A DNA stretch of 64,000 bases from Acetobacteraceae bacterium (GCA_004843165.1 CP039459.1:747501-811500); one strand, 5' to 3'; shown: positions 53,487 to 63,857, counted from the stretch's first letter. Numbers and translations are program-made. The notes: a model not told the origin generated them from the sequence alone.

Positions 53487-55097
53487 ATGACAAATTCTCA
53501 GCCGATTGGGGCATTATATCTCATCAAATGCTTAGAACTGCCAATGGTTGGGCGTTTAAGATGCGAGAGTTTTGTAGGCGCATCCCGCCAAACCAAAGAG
53601 AATAATGGTCTGCGAAAAGAATTTTATCAACGCCATCAAACCCCTGATTTAGACGATTTCAGAGGCCATTTTCGTTTTCACCTGAAGTCTGAAACCCCTC
53701 ATTTTGAGTTTATATGTCGTTTTTTTGAAAAAATCGGCAAGGAATTTTCTCAAAATTGGATTGATGAAGAGCCTTCTGGCATTTATGCAAGACGCACAGC
53801 CTTTTTCTATGAATTTTTTACAGGAGAGGAAGTTTTAAAGCTTCCAAATTCTGGTGTGTTTGGCAATTATAAAAATGCCTTAGATGAGAAAAAAATTCTC
53901 TGCGCCTCTCTAAATAAGGTCAGTAAAAACACTCGCTGGAAAATCTTGGACAATATGCCGGGCAATCGTTTTTTCTGTCCCTCTCTTGTCAAAAACGAAG
54001 CTTGGGAATTAGCAGAAAAACTTGATATTCCCAAAATGCTCGAAGGGATTAAAACCGAATTCGGGCAAGAGATGCTCATGCGTGCGGCAAACTGGATGAC
54101 AATCAAAGAAAGCCGTGCGAGTTTTGACATTGAACATGAAGCGCAAGATGTCAGCCGCATAGAGCGCTTTGCCCATGTCCTTTCCCAAAAAACCGGCACA
54201 GATGACAGACCACCTCTCTCCCATGAGACACTCCAAAATCTCCATCAAGATATTATTGGCAAAAATACCGTTCTTAAAAAATTTGGCATTCGCCAATCCC
54301 CCGTTTTTATTGGACGGGACGGTTATAATGCCCCAGAAGACAGGGTGGATTATATCGCCCCACCCCGTCAGGATTTATCCGAAATGCTGGAAGGCATTGA
54401 GGTTTTTTTAGAACGTACGCAAGGACAAAATACCGTGATGCGTGCCGCCATTGCCGCCTTTGGTTTTGTGTATATCCATCCTTTAGCAGATGGCAACGGA
54501 CGTGCGCACCGTTTTTTAATTCAAGATATCCTCTGTCGGGATCGCGCCTTGGAAAAAGGCTTTATTTTGCCAGTTTCTGCGGTCATTAACGCTGACAGCC
54601 TCATGCGCCGATCCTATGATGAGGTTTTAGAAACACTCTCTAAACCTTTAATGCAAAAAATACGTCCTTTTATTTCTTTTTCACCAAAGTACAAAAAATA
54701 TCCTGACGGCATTGAATCGGATTTAGAATTTACAGGACATAAAATTGCACGCCCTGCTTGGCGTTATCCCAAAATGGAACCGCATCTTGGCTTTCTAACC
54801 CGCATTCTTAAAAGATCCATCGAAGAATATCTTTATAATGAAACTGCTTTTTTACGAAGGCTTTATAAAGGCAGAGAGGCGATCAAAGAAATCTTGGAAA
54901 TGCCGGACAGAATGGCAGACCGCATTCTCAGGGCTTTTCGAGAACGTCCCCATACAGCATTTAGCAAAAAACTCTTAAAAGAGATTCCCGCTTTGGCAGA
55001 AAGCAACAGGGCAGAAAAAATTCAAAAAACGCTTACCAAAATTTGGCAAGAAAATCCTGTCAAAGATGAAAACCGCACGGATGTTTTTAAACCCTAA
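53487..55097 (+). CDS. Fic-domain protein, probable AMP-transferase
   Basis: 536 residues. The core motif HPLADGNGRAHR (His331 to Arg342) fits HPFx(D/E)GNGRxxR, so the catalytic His and the nucleotide-binding residues are present. The N-terminal 230 residues and the C-terminal 120 residues are not recognised. Proteins of this class attach AMP or related groups to target hydroxyls. No short antitoxin gene is adjacent. A set of direct repeats upstream suggests tight repression. A Fic relative on the other strand follows. Confidence 0.88.
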   Translation: MTNSQPIGALYLIKCLELPMVGRLRCESFVGASRQTKENNGLRKEFYQRHQTPDLDDFRGHFRFHLKSETPHFEFICRFFEKIGKEFSQNWIDEEPSGIYARRTAFFYEFFTGEEVLKLPNSGVFGNYKNALDEKKILCASLNKVSKNTRWKILDNMPGNRFFCPSLVKNEAWELAEKLDIPKMLEGIKTEFGQEMLMRAANWMTIKESRASFDIEHEAQDVSRIERFAHVLSQKTGTDDRPPLSHETLQNLHQDIIGKNTVLKKFGIRQSPVFIGRDGYNAPEDRVDYIAPPRQDLSEMLEGIEVFLERTQGQNTVMRAAIAAFGFVYIHPLADGNGRAHRFLIQDILCRDRALEKGFILPVSAVINADSLMRRSYDEVLETLSKPLMQKIRPFISFSPKYKKYPDGIESDLEFTGHKIARPAWRYPKMEPHLGFLTRILKRSIEEYLYNETAFLRRLYKGREAIKEILEMPDRMADRILRAFRERPHTAFSKKLLKEIPALAESNRAEKIQKTLTKIWQENPVKDENRTDVFKP

Positions 55098-55120
55098 AAT
55101 TTTCAGAAAACGGGGCAAAA

Positions 55121-55840
55121 TTACTCGAGCTTTTCCTTTGCAACATTGAGGGTGAGATAGGCTTTTTTATATTCTTCTAAAAGAAGTGCCGTCATTGGGG
55201 TTTGATTACCGGCAAAAATCTCAGAAAAGGCCTCTGCGAAGCCTGCTAAATTATCCAAAGGCAGCACAAGCGGCGAGATCCCCTCATCAGCTAGAACGGC
55301 ATTCACGAAAAGGAAAATCGTACGCTTGTTCGCACCGAAAAAAGGCTGAATCAATGAAAGGGCACAAAAGAGGCGAACACCATCCTCCGCTTGTTTCTCC
55401 GAATTAAGAAAATTGGTCAGCGCCATAAGCATTTCAGCCCGGATATTTTCAGGCTCTGCGGTTGGAATCGGGCCGATGAAGCGCCCCTTTATAAGACGCA
55501 CTCCCGGCGTATAGTTTTTTTCCGCCCCCTCCCCCCGAAGATTACCCCACTCCAAATCCTCACCGGCAGCCACAAAGGCATGAAGTTCACACAAGCAGTC
55601 AATATCGGCACTGAGTGTTTTTTGCTCAATTTTTTGAAGCAGAAAATGATAACCCCGCATGAGATTAATCATGATCTCAGCGTCTTCTGTTTTGAGATAA
55701 AGCGGAACGGTGCCGTTTATCATGCTTTCGGTCTGTGCCAATGTGATGGCGCATTTTTGAAGCACGGCCAACCCAAAAAGCATATAGGCATGACTGCGCT
55801 TAAACTCTGATAATGCGACTTTTTGGCGCCACGAAAACAT
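55121..55840 (-). CDS. Degenerate Fic-like protein
   Basis: 239 residues with a helical layout like Fic proteins. At the motif position it has QPFFGANKRTIFLF: the catalytic His is Gln, and the expected Asp and Gly are Gly and Ala, while the trailing NKRT is retained. ESMINGTVPL near residue 39 recalls the segment around the inhibitory helix. It is convergent with the active-looking Fic gene. It is probably catalytically inactive or of altered activity, perhaps a regulator of its neighbour. Confidence 0.65.
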   Translation of the reverse strand: MFSWRQKVALSEFKRSHAYMLFGLAVLQKCAITLAQTESMINGTVPLYLKTEDAEIMINLMRGYHFLLQKIEQKTLSADIDCLCELHAFVAAGEDLEWGNLRGEGAEKNYTPGVRLIKGRFIGPIPTAEPENIRAEMLMALTNFLNSEKQAEDGVRLFCALSLIQPFFGANKRTIFLFVNAVLADEGISPLVLPLDNLAGFAEAFSEIFAGNQTPMTALLLEEYKKAYLTLNVAKEKLE

Positions 55841-55993
55841 AAAGCCCCCACCTTATTTCTAAATTCGATTTTTAACGATAGGGCAAAAACGAAAGGAGGA
55901 CAAATGACGCAAAATAATGACAGATTTATATTTTTCCTTCCTCTCCGCCGCCTCTTGAAAAAAACGTCTTACCGACATAATTCCCGCTTATAA

Positions 55994-56305
55994 GACATTG
56001 ATGCCTTTATCGAATGTTCCGGGGCCGTGCCGGCAATCACTGCCGGTATTAAAGCCGTTCGTCCGGCAGGAACAATTGTCCTCGTTGGCATGGGGGCGAA
56101 TGAAGTTCCGCTTCCCCTGCCGATTATTCAGGATCGGGAGATCATGCTGACAGGCGTTTTCCGGTATGCCAGAACATGGCCGGCTGCCATAAGCATGGTT
56201 GCCGATGGCAGGGTAGATTTATCGAAAATTGTCACCGCCCATTTTAACCTTGAACAGACCAAAGAGGCGCTGGATAAAGCCTGTGACCCAAATCCCTTAA
56301 AGTAG
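55994..56305 (+). pseudogene. Remnant of an NAD-dependent xylitol/sorbitol-type dehydrogenase
   Basis: The frame reads DIDAFIECSGAVPAITAGI then VGMGANEVPLPLPIIQDREI and YARTWPAAISMVADGRVDL, which is the C-terminal third of a zinc-type medium-chain dehydrogenase (xylitol or L-iditol dehydrogenase). A TAA lies directly before it and a TAG comes before the usual final residues. The catalytic zinc domain is absent. It is a decayed fragment and points to sugar-alcohol metabolism in the ancestor. Confidence 0.8.
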
Positions 56306-56393
56306 CCGTTCGCCCCTCAAAAGATTAAAACGACATTTAGAAATTTAGAAAAGAGCTTGGGGGGGACATCCTCTCAAGCTCTATTTTTAAGAA

Positions 56394-56897
56394 TTACTTA
56401 TGAGGATTTTCTTTGTCTGTTTTTGTCTCTTTAGATTCAGAAATTTTCGCTTTTATAAGGATTTCCCAAGGATATTGTTCTGAATCTTCTAAAATAACTT
56501 CTAATTCAGAATCTAGAATCCTTTTCCGCTCCCAGTATTTTTTTAGAATAGGATGTAAAATTTGTGCCAATTTCTGCAAAACATGAAGCCGCTCTAAATT
56601 TTCCGCAGAAGCAGAATAGATATCCCAATCCGCTTTTAAGATGTCCCTCACGCTTTCTTTCGCATGACCTGCCGCACCGCCATCAAACGCTAAAAGCCAA
56701 TAATTTTGCGCTAATTTAAGAATTTCATCCGGCTGAAAAGCCTCTGCTTTTAAAAGCTCCCGGAGCTTTTTTATCGTCCAGCTTTGATAAACATTCCGAT
56801 AATCCCTGAGATGGATCACCTCCCCATCCCGCAAACCCTCAATGAGTTCTTTCAGCGGATTTTGCGCCTCATCTGTGTTGTCTAACGGCTTATTCAA
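56394..56897 (-). CDS. Paralogue of the KAP NTPase C-terminus
   Basis: 167 residues from a TTG start with GAGG upstream. It aligns with the last 150 residues of the upstream KAP gene: AW/SW-(T/K)-(I/L)-K/S-x-L, then NYW followed by ILKADWD, LERLHVLQKLAQILH and PWEILIKAKI. It has no P-loop. It is either the remnant of a second KAP gene or a free-standing C-terminal domain that could bind or regulate its parent. The gap to the KAP stop is 24 bases. Confidence 0.65.
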   Translation of the reverse strand: MNKPLDNTDEAQNPLKELIEGLRDGEVIHLRDYRNVYQSWTIKKLRELLKAEAFQPDEILKLAQNYWLLAFDGGAAGHAKESVRDILKADWDIYSASAENLERLHVLQKLAQILHPILKKYWERKRILDSELEVILEDSEQYPWEILIKAKISESKETKTDKENPHK

Positions 56898-56921
56898 AAC
56901 GGCCTCATCTTTCTTTTTATT

Positions 56922-59241
56922 TTAGGATTGATCGGTATTTTCAGGAGAAATTTCTACCTGTTTTTTGACTTCCTCATCACTTGGAATTTTAAAATCAATC
57001 AATTCTTGCCAAGGATAGGCTGTTAAGGCGGAATTCATGCTGAATTTCTCTAAATACTCATGAAGTAAAATACCTAGTTGTTGAAAAATACGTAATTTTT
57101 CTAAAAGATCATGAGTATCTTGCCAATCTTGATTTTCTTTTCTTAAGGTGAGCGCTTCCAAAATATTATTGTATGTGCTTCCATCCGTTTTCGAAAAACA
57201 AGCCGACCAATAATTTCCTATCAGAGTCTTTTTTTCTGCTCCATTGTATTTTTCTAAAACAGCTTCTAGATCCGACAACTTCCAAGCTTCATAAGGCTTT
57301 TTTACTTTTACATATTCATTTAAAAAGCAGCCAGGCACATTTCTAAATGAATTAATAAAATCGCTCAATTTTTTCTGTTCTGGCGTGAATAAATATTCTG
57401 CATAACGCTTTTTATAAACAGGACTTTTTGTTGAAAGCTCTTCTAAATAAAGCCTGATATTCTGCATAATGGGTGCTAATGGATTTTCTTCCCTATCGAA
57501 AGAACTATGATTCCAAAAATTTAATATACATCCAGTTCCACCAATCTCTTTGAAAATTTCCTTCCAAAAAGTATTCTGCTGCTCTCCTAAGTCTCTAAGT
57601 ATTTCAGTAGAAGGATAGTTTCCACTCTCTATAAATTTTCTTGCCTCTTCCTTTAAAAATTCAAGAGATTCATCACTTTTACGTTCATGACCAGTAACAT
57701 CCATCCACGCCTGAATAATTATTGGTGTTACTTCACTTTTTGTCTTCTGCTCTTCTAAATAAGATTGGGAGATAGAAGTATGATTTTGCCGTGGTTTTAT
57801 AAGCTGATTTTCTTTATCATCTCTTAGAACTTCAGCCCATTTTGTTGCAATCTCTTTTGCATCTTTTATCAAACCAAATCTTTCGAGCTCAAAAACCGTT
57901 TTAAGAATAATATGCATTTCAATTTTATTCATTTTCGGCAAAAGATTTTGAACGCTTTGCTTAATTTTATTGTCTAATTCACTTTCTGGTTCACTTTCTG
58001 AAGAAAAAATATCTTCTTGAAGAAGCTTGATTAAATCATCACAAGCTTGGTTTGCTTCTCCCATTTCTTTATTATTCTTTAATTTTTCATCTCTTTCTTT
58101 CATCTCTAAGGACAATGAGATAAGCGTTTTTGATACCTCCTCTGCTTGAATAATAAAACCATTCCAAACATTTAGAGCAATAATTTCTGCTAGAGACCTA
58201 AAAGAACTGTAGGCGACATCCATCCTCTCCCACGTTTTTACTATCAATTTTTGCTTTTTTGATTGTAATCCACCTATTTTATTAAGCTCTTCAGGATGAC
58301 AATATTTAAGATTTCCGGCGATAGCTGTTAACTCTATAATTTTCACTTTAAGACTTTGGTATACATCTATTTCGTTCTCTAAATAAAACTTCTCCCAACG
58401 CTTTGCATCCCTCCAAATACGTTGAATGATGCGAATATTCTCTATACCTAATTTTATAACTTGCGGCCGTAAGGCTTTTACAAGAGGGTCTTTTTCATCC
58501 TGAATTTCTTTTTCATCTTTATCTCTAAAGGCTAAGTTTGCCGCATATTTTGGATCTAATATGAGTTCCAAATGTGCGTCAGAACCTTTTTCAAAAGAAT
58601 CTCTCCAAGCGCCCGATTTCTCAGTGTCATTACTGCCATCTGATTTACAAAAATTATTTTCATTTAAAATTAAAACGACTTTACAATTCTCATTATCTCG
58701 TAAATCTGCCGCTAAATGAAGAATATCCTGCGGATCAAGATTTTTAGCGCGCTCAATATCATCAATACAGATAGTCGCATCTTTCAATGCTAACTTTGTA
58801 AAAAATTTAGCAGATGTTGCTCCCAGCCCTAGTATTGTTCCTAAAGTTCCCGATGCGCCCTCTAAGCTATCTCCGATATCGCTTCCAAACGCTTTAAGCA
58901 ATTCCCCAGACTGCTTAAAAGGACCTTTCACCTGATCTAGAGCATCAGAAGTCTTTCCTAGTTTAGTTGAAGCTAAAATTTTTTCTTTCAAATCTTGAAT
59001 AGAGGAACAGTCGGCTGCCGAAACATAGCTATAACGGTCTCTTGCTAAATATGCGCCATCTTTTTCTATCGCTGTTTTAGGATTTTTCACTTCAGTAAGC
59101 GCTTTTTTCCAAACTTTGGTTTTGCCTGTTCCCCATGCGCCGGTGAGGACAATATTTTCAGACTCTTTTACTTCTCAGAAAATCTTGTAAGCGTTCCGTC
59201 ACCTCATCAAGTGTGCTGGTATTTTCTTGTTTATTGGTCAT
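56922..59241 (-). pseudogene. KAP-type P-loop NTPase, frameshifted near its start
   Basis: An ATG at 59241 opens MTNKQENTSTLDEVTERLQD, then after CTG (59178..59176) the reading must move by +1 to continue as EVKESENIVLTGAWGTGKTK, containing Walker A (59142..59119), and on through the long 722-codon frame. Walker B is ATICIDDIERAK, typical of KAP NTPases. A hydrophobic loop (LGTILGLGATSAKFF) may be the membrane insertion. KAP proteins are membrane-linked NTPases, several of them in phage defence. The shift could be a mutation, a sequencing error, or +1 slippage at CTG-AGA. An internal GTG (59090) would lack the P-loop. Confidence 0.72.
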
Positions 59242-59362
59242 TTTAGATTTATCCTCAACAGGGTATTTTTAGAAAGAAATTATCGTTTTTTGTAATATAT
59301 TTCTTTATTAAAATTTATTATTTTCCCTTTCAATTTTTATTTTCAAATATTTAGGAATTTAT

Positions 59363-59860
59363 ATGTCTTTTGATTTTGTTTCACTTGAGGTGCAGGGGGT
59401 GCATGGGTTAGAGGATTTTCAGGCAGATTTTTCCAAAGAACTGCCGCAATCGGCTCAAAAAACCTTAGAAATCCTGCATCGGATCATGTTAGGCGAAAAG
59501 GAAATTTCGACCCTTTTCAATGCAAAAGAGGGGGAAGGATGCTCTTGCTGTGAGGAGATGCAATCCGAGTTTGTTAAAGTAAAAATTAAAGTAAAGGAAA
59601 GTAATTCTCACTTTCTCTATTTTATTCATCTCTTTTTACCGAATGAAATGATTTTTGAGGAAAGTCTCACCGAAGGGGATCATCTCCTTTTCAAAAAAGA
59701 AGGGGGCGAAGTCCGTCTGCAGATGCCGAATGCGCCGGAAGTTTTTTTTGAACGCAATGATTATCTGCATTTGCCTGTTTCCCAAGCGGCGAAAATCCTG
59801 AATTTCCGCCAAAAATTAGAAATAACCCTTGGCAAAATGCTTAAAAATCACTTAGGCTGA
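59363..59860 (+). CDS. Protein of unknown function, possible ATPase-associated fragment
   Basis: 165 residues. The opening FVSLEVQGVHGLEDFQADF resembles the first strand of RecF/SMC-like ATPases, but no P-loop follows. A CSCCEEM cluster near residue 57 could bind metal. It is divergent from the KAP gene. Its function is unknown. Confidence 0.55.
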   Translation: MSFDFVSLEVQGVHGLEDFQADFSKELPQSAQKTLEILHRIMLGEKEISTLFNAKEGEGCSCCEEMQSEFVKVKIKVKESNSHFLYFIHLFLPNEMIFEESLTEGDHLLFKKEGGEVRLQMPNAPEVFFERNDYLHLPVSQAAKILNFRQKLEITLGKMLKNHLG

Positions 59861-59936
59861 AAATTAACCTAAAATTTTAGGGCAGCGTCTTCTAAAGAGG
59901 AAGGCTCCCGTTTCACAGTTCTGAAGGAATTTTCCC

Positions 59937-61139
59937 TTGCTTCTCTACCCGCTGAAACAATTATGGCTCGCAATCACCGAAGAAATGCTTCTCGGCCTTG
60001 CAGTGCTAACGGGCATCCTCCTCTCCTCCTCGGCCTTAAGCCCTGTTCTTGCACATCTCCTCCAAACAATTCCCTTTCCGTTCTTTCCGCTAACGCTGAA
60101 ATCTTGGCTCAATGAAGGGCTTTTATCGCTCTTTTTTGCGATTTTAGGGGTGGAGCTTCGGGCAGATTTTGAGGTCGGCCCCCTCAAAGACTGGCGCAAG
60201 GCCCTTTTCCCTTTGAGTGCGGCGATTGCGGCGCTCATTATTCCTGTTTTACTGGCGGTTTCAGTCGTTTACCTCTCCCCCTATAATGAGGCCGGATTTC
60301 GGGGGTGGGGCATTCCTGCGGCGAGTGCGCCTGTCCTGACGATGCCGCTTCTGACTTTGGCGGCCTATTTACCCTCCAGCATTAAGACCTTTGTTCGGGC
60401 CGTGCTGGTGTTTGACGATATTTTTGCCGTTGCGATTTTGATCTGCTTTTATGGCAATAGTCCGCATCTTCTCTGGCTTGCCTTTGCTGGGATTTTATCC
60501 CTTGCACTTGCGCTTATCGGGCAATTTATCAAGACAAATCTCCGCTATAAGCCTTATGCATTTCAGATTATGTTGCCCATCGCTTTTTTCCTTTGGATCA
60601 CGCTGTGCAAGGCCGGCACACCAGCCTCTATGGCTGGATTGATTCTTGGCGTAACGCTACCGCACCGTCCCGGCCATGCGATGATCCGCAATCTGGCGCA
60701 TCCTGTTGCATGGCTGATTTTACCCCTCTTTGCGATTTGCAACACGGCGATTGATTTGCGGAGTTTTTCCCCCGTTTTCTTTGAATCAGCCACTTTTTTA
60801 GGCCCCTTAGTCGGCTTTGCGCTTGGGAAGCCGATTGGGATTTTTCTCGCCATTTTTCTCTGTGAAAAAGCCGGTCTAAAAGCCCCTTGGAAAAAGAAAT
60901 ACCGCCATTGGCTGATCGGTGCGGTGATGAGCTGTGCTCTTGGATTTACCGTTTCTCTTTTGATGACACAGCTTGCCTATGACAATCCGCTCTGGCAAAT
61001 GCAGGCGCAGGCAGGGATTGGACTGGCCTCTGTCATGGCCACCCTGATTGCAGTATATTTCTTAAAGCGCTCTGATAAAAAAGTGATGAAGGAAAAAAAA
61101 GCCCGCCATACGCCAAAGGCAAAGCACGGAATGGCCTGA
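59937..61139 (+). CDS. nhaA: NhaA Na+/H+ antiporter, TTG start
   Basis: 400 residues with about twelve membrane helices. The ion-binding aspartate pair is in VFDDIFAVAILICFYG (E. coli Asp163/164). Other family stretches are GRGWGIP-like GFRGWGIPAASAPV, LFAICNTAIDL and GKPIGIF. The start is a TTG nine bases after AAGGA; no ATG is available upstream. The protein exports Na+ in exchange for protons at alkaline pH. The C-terminal tail is basic. Confidence 0.92.
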   Translation: MLLYPLKQLWLAITEEMLLGLAVLTGILLSSSALSPVLAHLLQTIPFPFFPLTLKSWLNEGLLSLFFAILGVELRADFEVGPLKDWRKALFPLSAAIAALIIPVLLAVSVVYLSPYNEAGFRGWGIPAASAPVLTMPLLTLAAYLPSSIKTFVRAVLVFDDIFAVAILICFYGNSPHLLWLAFAGILSLALALIGQFIKTNLRYKPYAFQIMLPIAFFLWITLCKAGTPASMAGLILGVTLPHRPGHAMIRNLAHPVAWLILPLFAICNTAIDLRSFSPVFFESATFLGPLVGFALGKPIGIFLAIFLCEKAGLKAPWKKKYRHWLIGAVMSCALGFTVSLLMTQLAYDNPLWQMQAQAGIGLASVMATLIAVYFLKRSDKKVMKEKKARHTPKAKHGMA

Positions 61140-61158
61140 GCCATCCCTGAAATCTTTA

Positions 61159-61731
61159 TTATTTTTTTCCGGACTCTTTGAGTTTTTGGCGACAGGCGGC
61201 AAAATTATTAGGCTGTATCCGCATTTCCGGCCGGGTCTGTTGCAGAACTTTATCCCTAATATCGGACATCACCGCATAGGCCATGCCGGTTTTAAACTCG
61301 CAAGGGCGAGCAATTTCAATCACCTGCTGAATGTGCGGTACATTGGGGTCTTGATACGCAATAATCATAGCCTGCGGATGAAGTTCCGGCGGCTCAATAG
61401 CACCGCCAATCCAGCCGCCGATCGCTTTACCAATATACCAGCCTGCAATCATACCCGGCGAAGAACCCGCCATCCCTGCCACACCCAAAAGAATGCCCAA
61501 GCAATCCCCCACAATTTCTGCCGTCAAATTATGATTATACATATTATCCACCTGCGCCTTAGCTGGCATTAAGGTCAGGATCGTCACAACCCGACCGGGG
61601 GTTTTGGCATTTAAATCCTCTGGAAAAGTTGTTGGTTTTAAATTCTCCACAGGATCAACACATCCTGCCAGCAAACAAGCGGAGAGGAAGCAAGAAAAAC
61701 CGGATTTTAAAAAGGACTTTGGAAATTTCAT
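61159..61731 (-). CDS. Glycine-zipper lipoprotein
   Basis: 190 residues. The lipobox LLAGC gives lipid attachment at Cys23. A glycine-rich segment (LGILLGVAGMAGSSPGMIAGWYIGKAIGGWIGGAI, shown here in outline) forms one or two membrane-inserting helices like those of SlyB-type outer-membrane lipoproteins. A C-terminal domain with two cysteines follows. It is convergent with nhaA (19 bases). Confidence 0.75.
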   Translation of the reverse strand: MKFPKSFLKSGFSCFLSACLLAGCVDPVENLKPTTFPEDLNAKTPGRVVTILTLMPAKAQVDNMYNHNLTAEIVGDCLGILLGVAGMAGSSPGMIAGWYIGKAIGGWIGGAIEPPELHPQAMIIAYQDPNVPHIQQVIEIARPCEFKTGMAYAVMSDIRDKVLQQTRPEMRIQPNNFAACRQKLKESGKK

Positions 61732-61805
61732 TTAACGCTTATAGCGAAAGTCCCCCTAAAAAGGAAAAATTTCTTTCTGGCTTTTCCGTTTAGGCGGATG
61801 GCCTT

Positions 61806-63857
61806 TCAGGCGGAAACTTTTCCCCCAGAAGCCGCTTTTTGTGCCCAATAGTCCGACTGTTCCAGATCTGCCTTGACCCCTTTCCCCGTTTTATAGGCCA
61901 TGCTAAGGCTCAACTGCGCCGCCGCATTCTCCTGTGCCGCCGCTTTCTGCCAATATTTAACGGCCTCTTTCCAATCTTTGCGGACACCCTGCCCCCTACT
62001 ATAAAGCTCTCCTAGCACATTTTGTGCCTCCGCATCCCCCAGATCTGCGGCCTGTTTATAATATTTTGCGGCCGTTTTGGGGTTACGCTTCACACCGGTA
62101 CGAGACTTTTGCGGATCTGTCTGCGCCGCATCCGGGGTGAACACGCCCGACAGATAGATCCCCCCCAATGCCTTTAACGCCGGAAGATTTTTCTGATCCG
62201 CCGCTTTTTTCCACCAAACGGCCGCCATCCGGGGATTACGCCGCAAGCCTTGCCCTCTAAAATACAAAACGCCGAGCATATATTGCGCCTCTGCATCGCC
62301 TTGTTTTGCCGCTTTACGATAATCTTTCATCGCCTTTTTAGGATTTTCTTTAAGATTTCCAGAGGCTAAATCCTTCAAAGCCGAGACAGAACCTTCCTTT
62401 GCCGCTTCTTTCAGGATTTTATCCGCTTTTTGCTGCCATTTTTCCGCCGCCTCAGGATTTTGGGGAACGCCTTGTCCCCGAGCGTAAAGATCCGCAAGTT
62501 TTTGCTCGGCAAAAAAGTTATTCTGCTGTGCCGCCTTTTTAATCCATTGTGCGGCATCGGCCTCTTCCTCTGGAGATTCTGCCGCTTCCAGCATTGAGCT
62601 GCCATAAGCATATTCTATATCCGGAGACCCTTTTTCGAGCCCCTCTGTCAAAAGCGCTTCTGCCTTTTGATCGTCTTTCGGCACGCCTGTCCCTTCCTGA
62701 TAGGCGCGCACAATAAATTTTCGGGCATGTTCATCCCCTTTATCAAGCGCAATTTGCCAATAAGCCAGCGCCTTTGCGTCTTCTTGTGGAAAAACCACCC
62801 CCTCATGATACATGTTAGCAAGCAACATAGCGCTTTCTGCATCCCCATTCTCAGCCGCCTGCCTTAAGAACATTATCCCTTTTTTATTATCTTGGGGCAG
62901 ACCATCACCCTCTAAGTAACTTTTTCCGAGCATTCTCTGCGCCCGCTCTTCTTTTTGGGCTGCGGCTTTCTGCCAAAGATCATTTCTTTTTGAAATATCG
63001 ACAGGCACCCCATGCCCTAACGCATACATGGCCCCTAGCATATACATAGAGGCCTCGTTTCCGCCATCCACAGCCCTTTGATAATAAAAAGCAGCCTGCT
63101 GCCAATCCTCCCCTTTACGTTCTTTAGAGGCCGGGCTTTCGAGATCAGCTCCTCTGCCGATATAATATTCTCCAAGACGGAATCCCGCCCAAGGCTCCCC
63201 TTGGTCAGAAAATTGCTTTAAAGCCGTATTTCCTTTTTCCCGAACTTTTGGCGAGGCGCTATTTTGCTCAATACAGGCAAGGTTAAAGCCCCCCTTAAAA
63301 TGTCCCTGTGCTGCGGATTGGCTATACCAATAAAAGGCCTTTTTAGGGTCTCTGGCGGTGAGATGATTGCCATAATCATAGACCATGCCCAGACTGAACT
63401 GCGCCTGCGCATCGCCTGCTTCGGCCGCTTTCAGCCAATATGCCATTCCTGCTTTTTTATTTTTTTCAACACCGCCCAGCCCTTGCATATAAATCAAACC
63501 AAGCTGACAGAGGGCAATTTTATCCCCTTTTAGCGCAAATTCTTTCAGGGTCGGCAAGGCCTTTTTTACCGTCCCCCCATTCTGTATCTCAGGAAATCTG
63601 TCACAACTGTCAGAATCACCCTTGCCGTCAACGTCCTGATATTGATCCCAAAAACCGTCTTCAGCCTTTAATCTTTTTTGCGACTCTGTCTGTGTCTCAT
63701 CCGATTTTTTATGGCTAAAAAAGGTTTTCTCTGCCTCTAAATACAGCACCTCCCCTGCGACAATAAAACCAAAGCCATCAAATAAAATCAAAGCAGAAAG
63801 GATCAGGCGGGAACGCCATTTTTTAAAATTTAATTTTTTAGAATCAGCGCAAACCAT
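61806..63857 (-). CDS. Sel1-repeat protein with an N-terminal membrane anchor
   Basis: 683 residues. A hydrophobic segment (LILSALILFDGFGFIVAGEV, about 17-36) anchors or exports it. From about residue 100 on there are roughly 14 Sel1-type units (A-x-x-GDAxAQ-x-x-LG-x-(L/M)Y-x-x-GxGV-x-x-(D/N)), many with expanded linkers. Sel1 repeats form alpha-solenoids that mediate protein contacts, for instance in periplasmic signalling or host interaction. It is the last gene; the 143 bases after its start show nothing further. Confidence 0.88.
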   Translation of the reverse strand: MVCADSKKLNFKKWRSRLILSALILFDGFGFIVAGEVLYLEAEKTFFSHKKSDETQTESQKRLKAEDGFWDQYQDVDGKGDSDSCDRFPEIQNGGTVKKALPTLKEFALKGDKIALCQLGLIYMQGLGGVEKNKKAGMAYWLKAAEAGDAQAQFSLGMVYDYGNHLTARDPKKAFYWYSQSAAQGHFKGGFNLACIEQNSASPKVREKGNTALKQFSDQGEPWAGFRLGEYYIGRGADLESPASKERKGEDWQQAAFYYQRAVDGGNEASMYMLGAMYALGHGVPVDISKRNDLWQKAAAQKEERAQRMLGKSYLEGDGLPQDNKKGIMFLRQAAENGDAESAMLLANMYHEGVVFPQEDAKALAYWQIALDKGDEHARKFIVRAYQEGTGVPKDDQKAEALLTEGLEKGSPDIEYAYGSSMLEAAESPEEEADAAQWIKKAAQQNNFFAEQKLADLYARGQGVPQNPEAAEKWQQKADKILKEAAKEGSVSALKDLASGNLKENPKKAMKDYRKAAKQGDAEAQYMLGVLYFRGQGLRRNPRMAAVWWKKAADQKNLPALKALGGIYLSGVFTPDAAQTDPQKSRTGVKRNPKTAAKYYKQAADLGDAEAQNVLGELYSRGQGVRKDWKEAVKYWQKAAAQENAAAQLSLSMAYKTGKGVKADLEQSDYWAQKAASGGKVSA

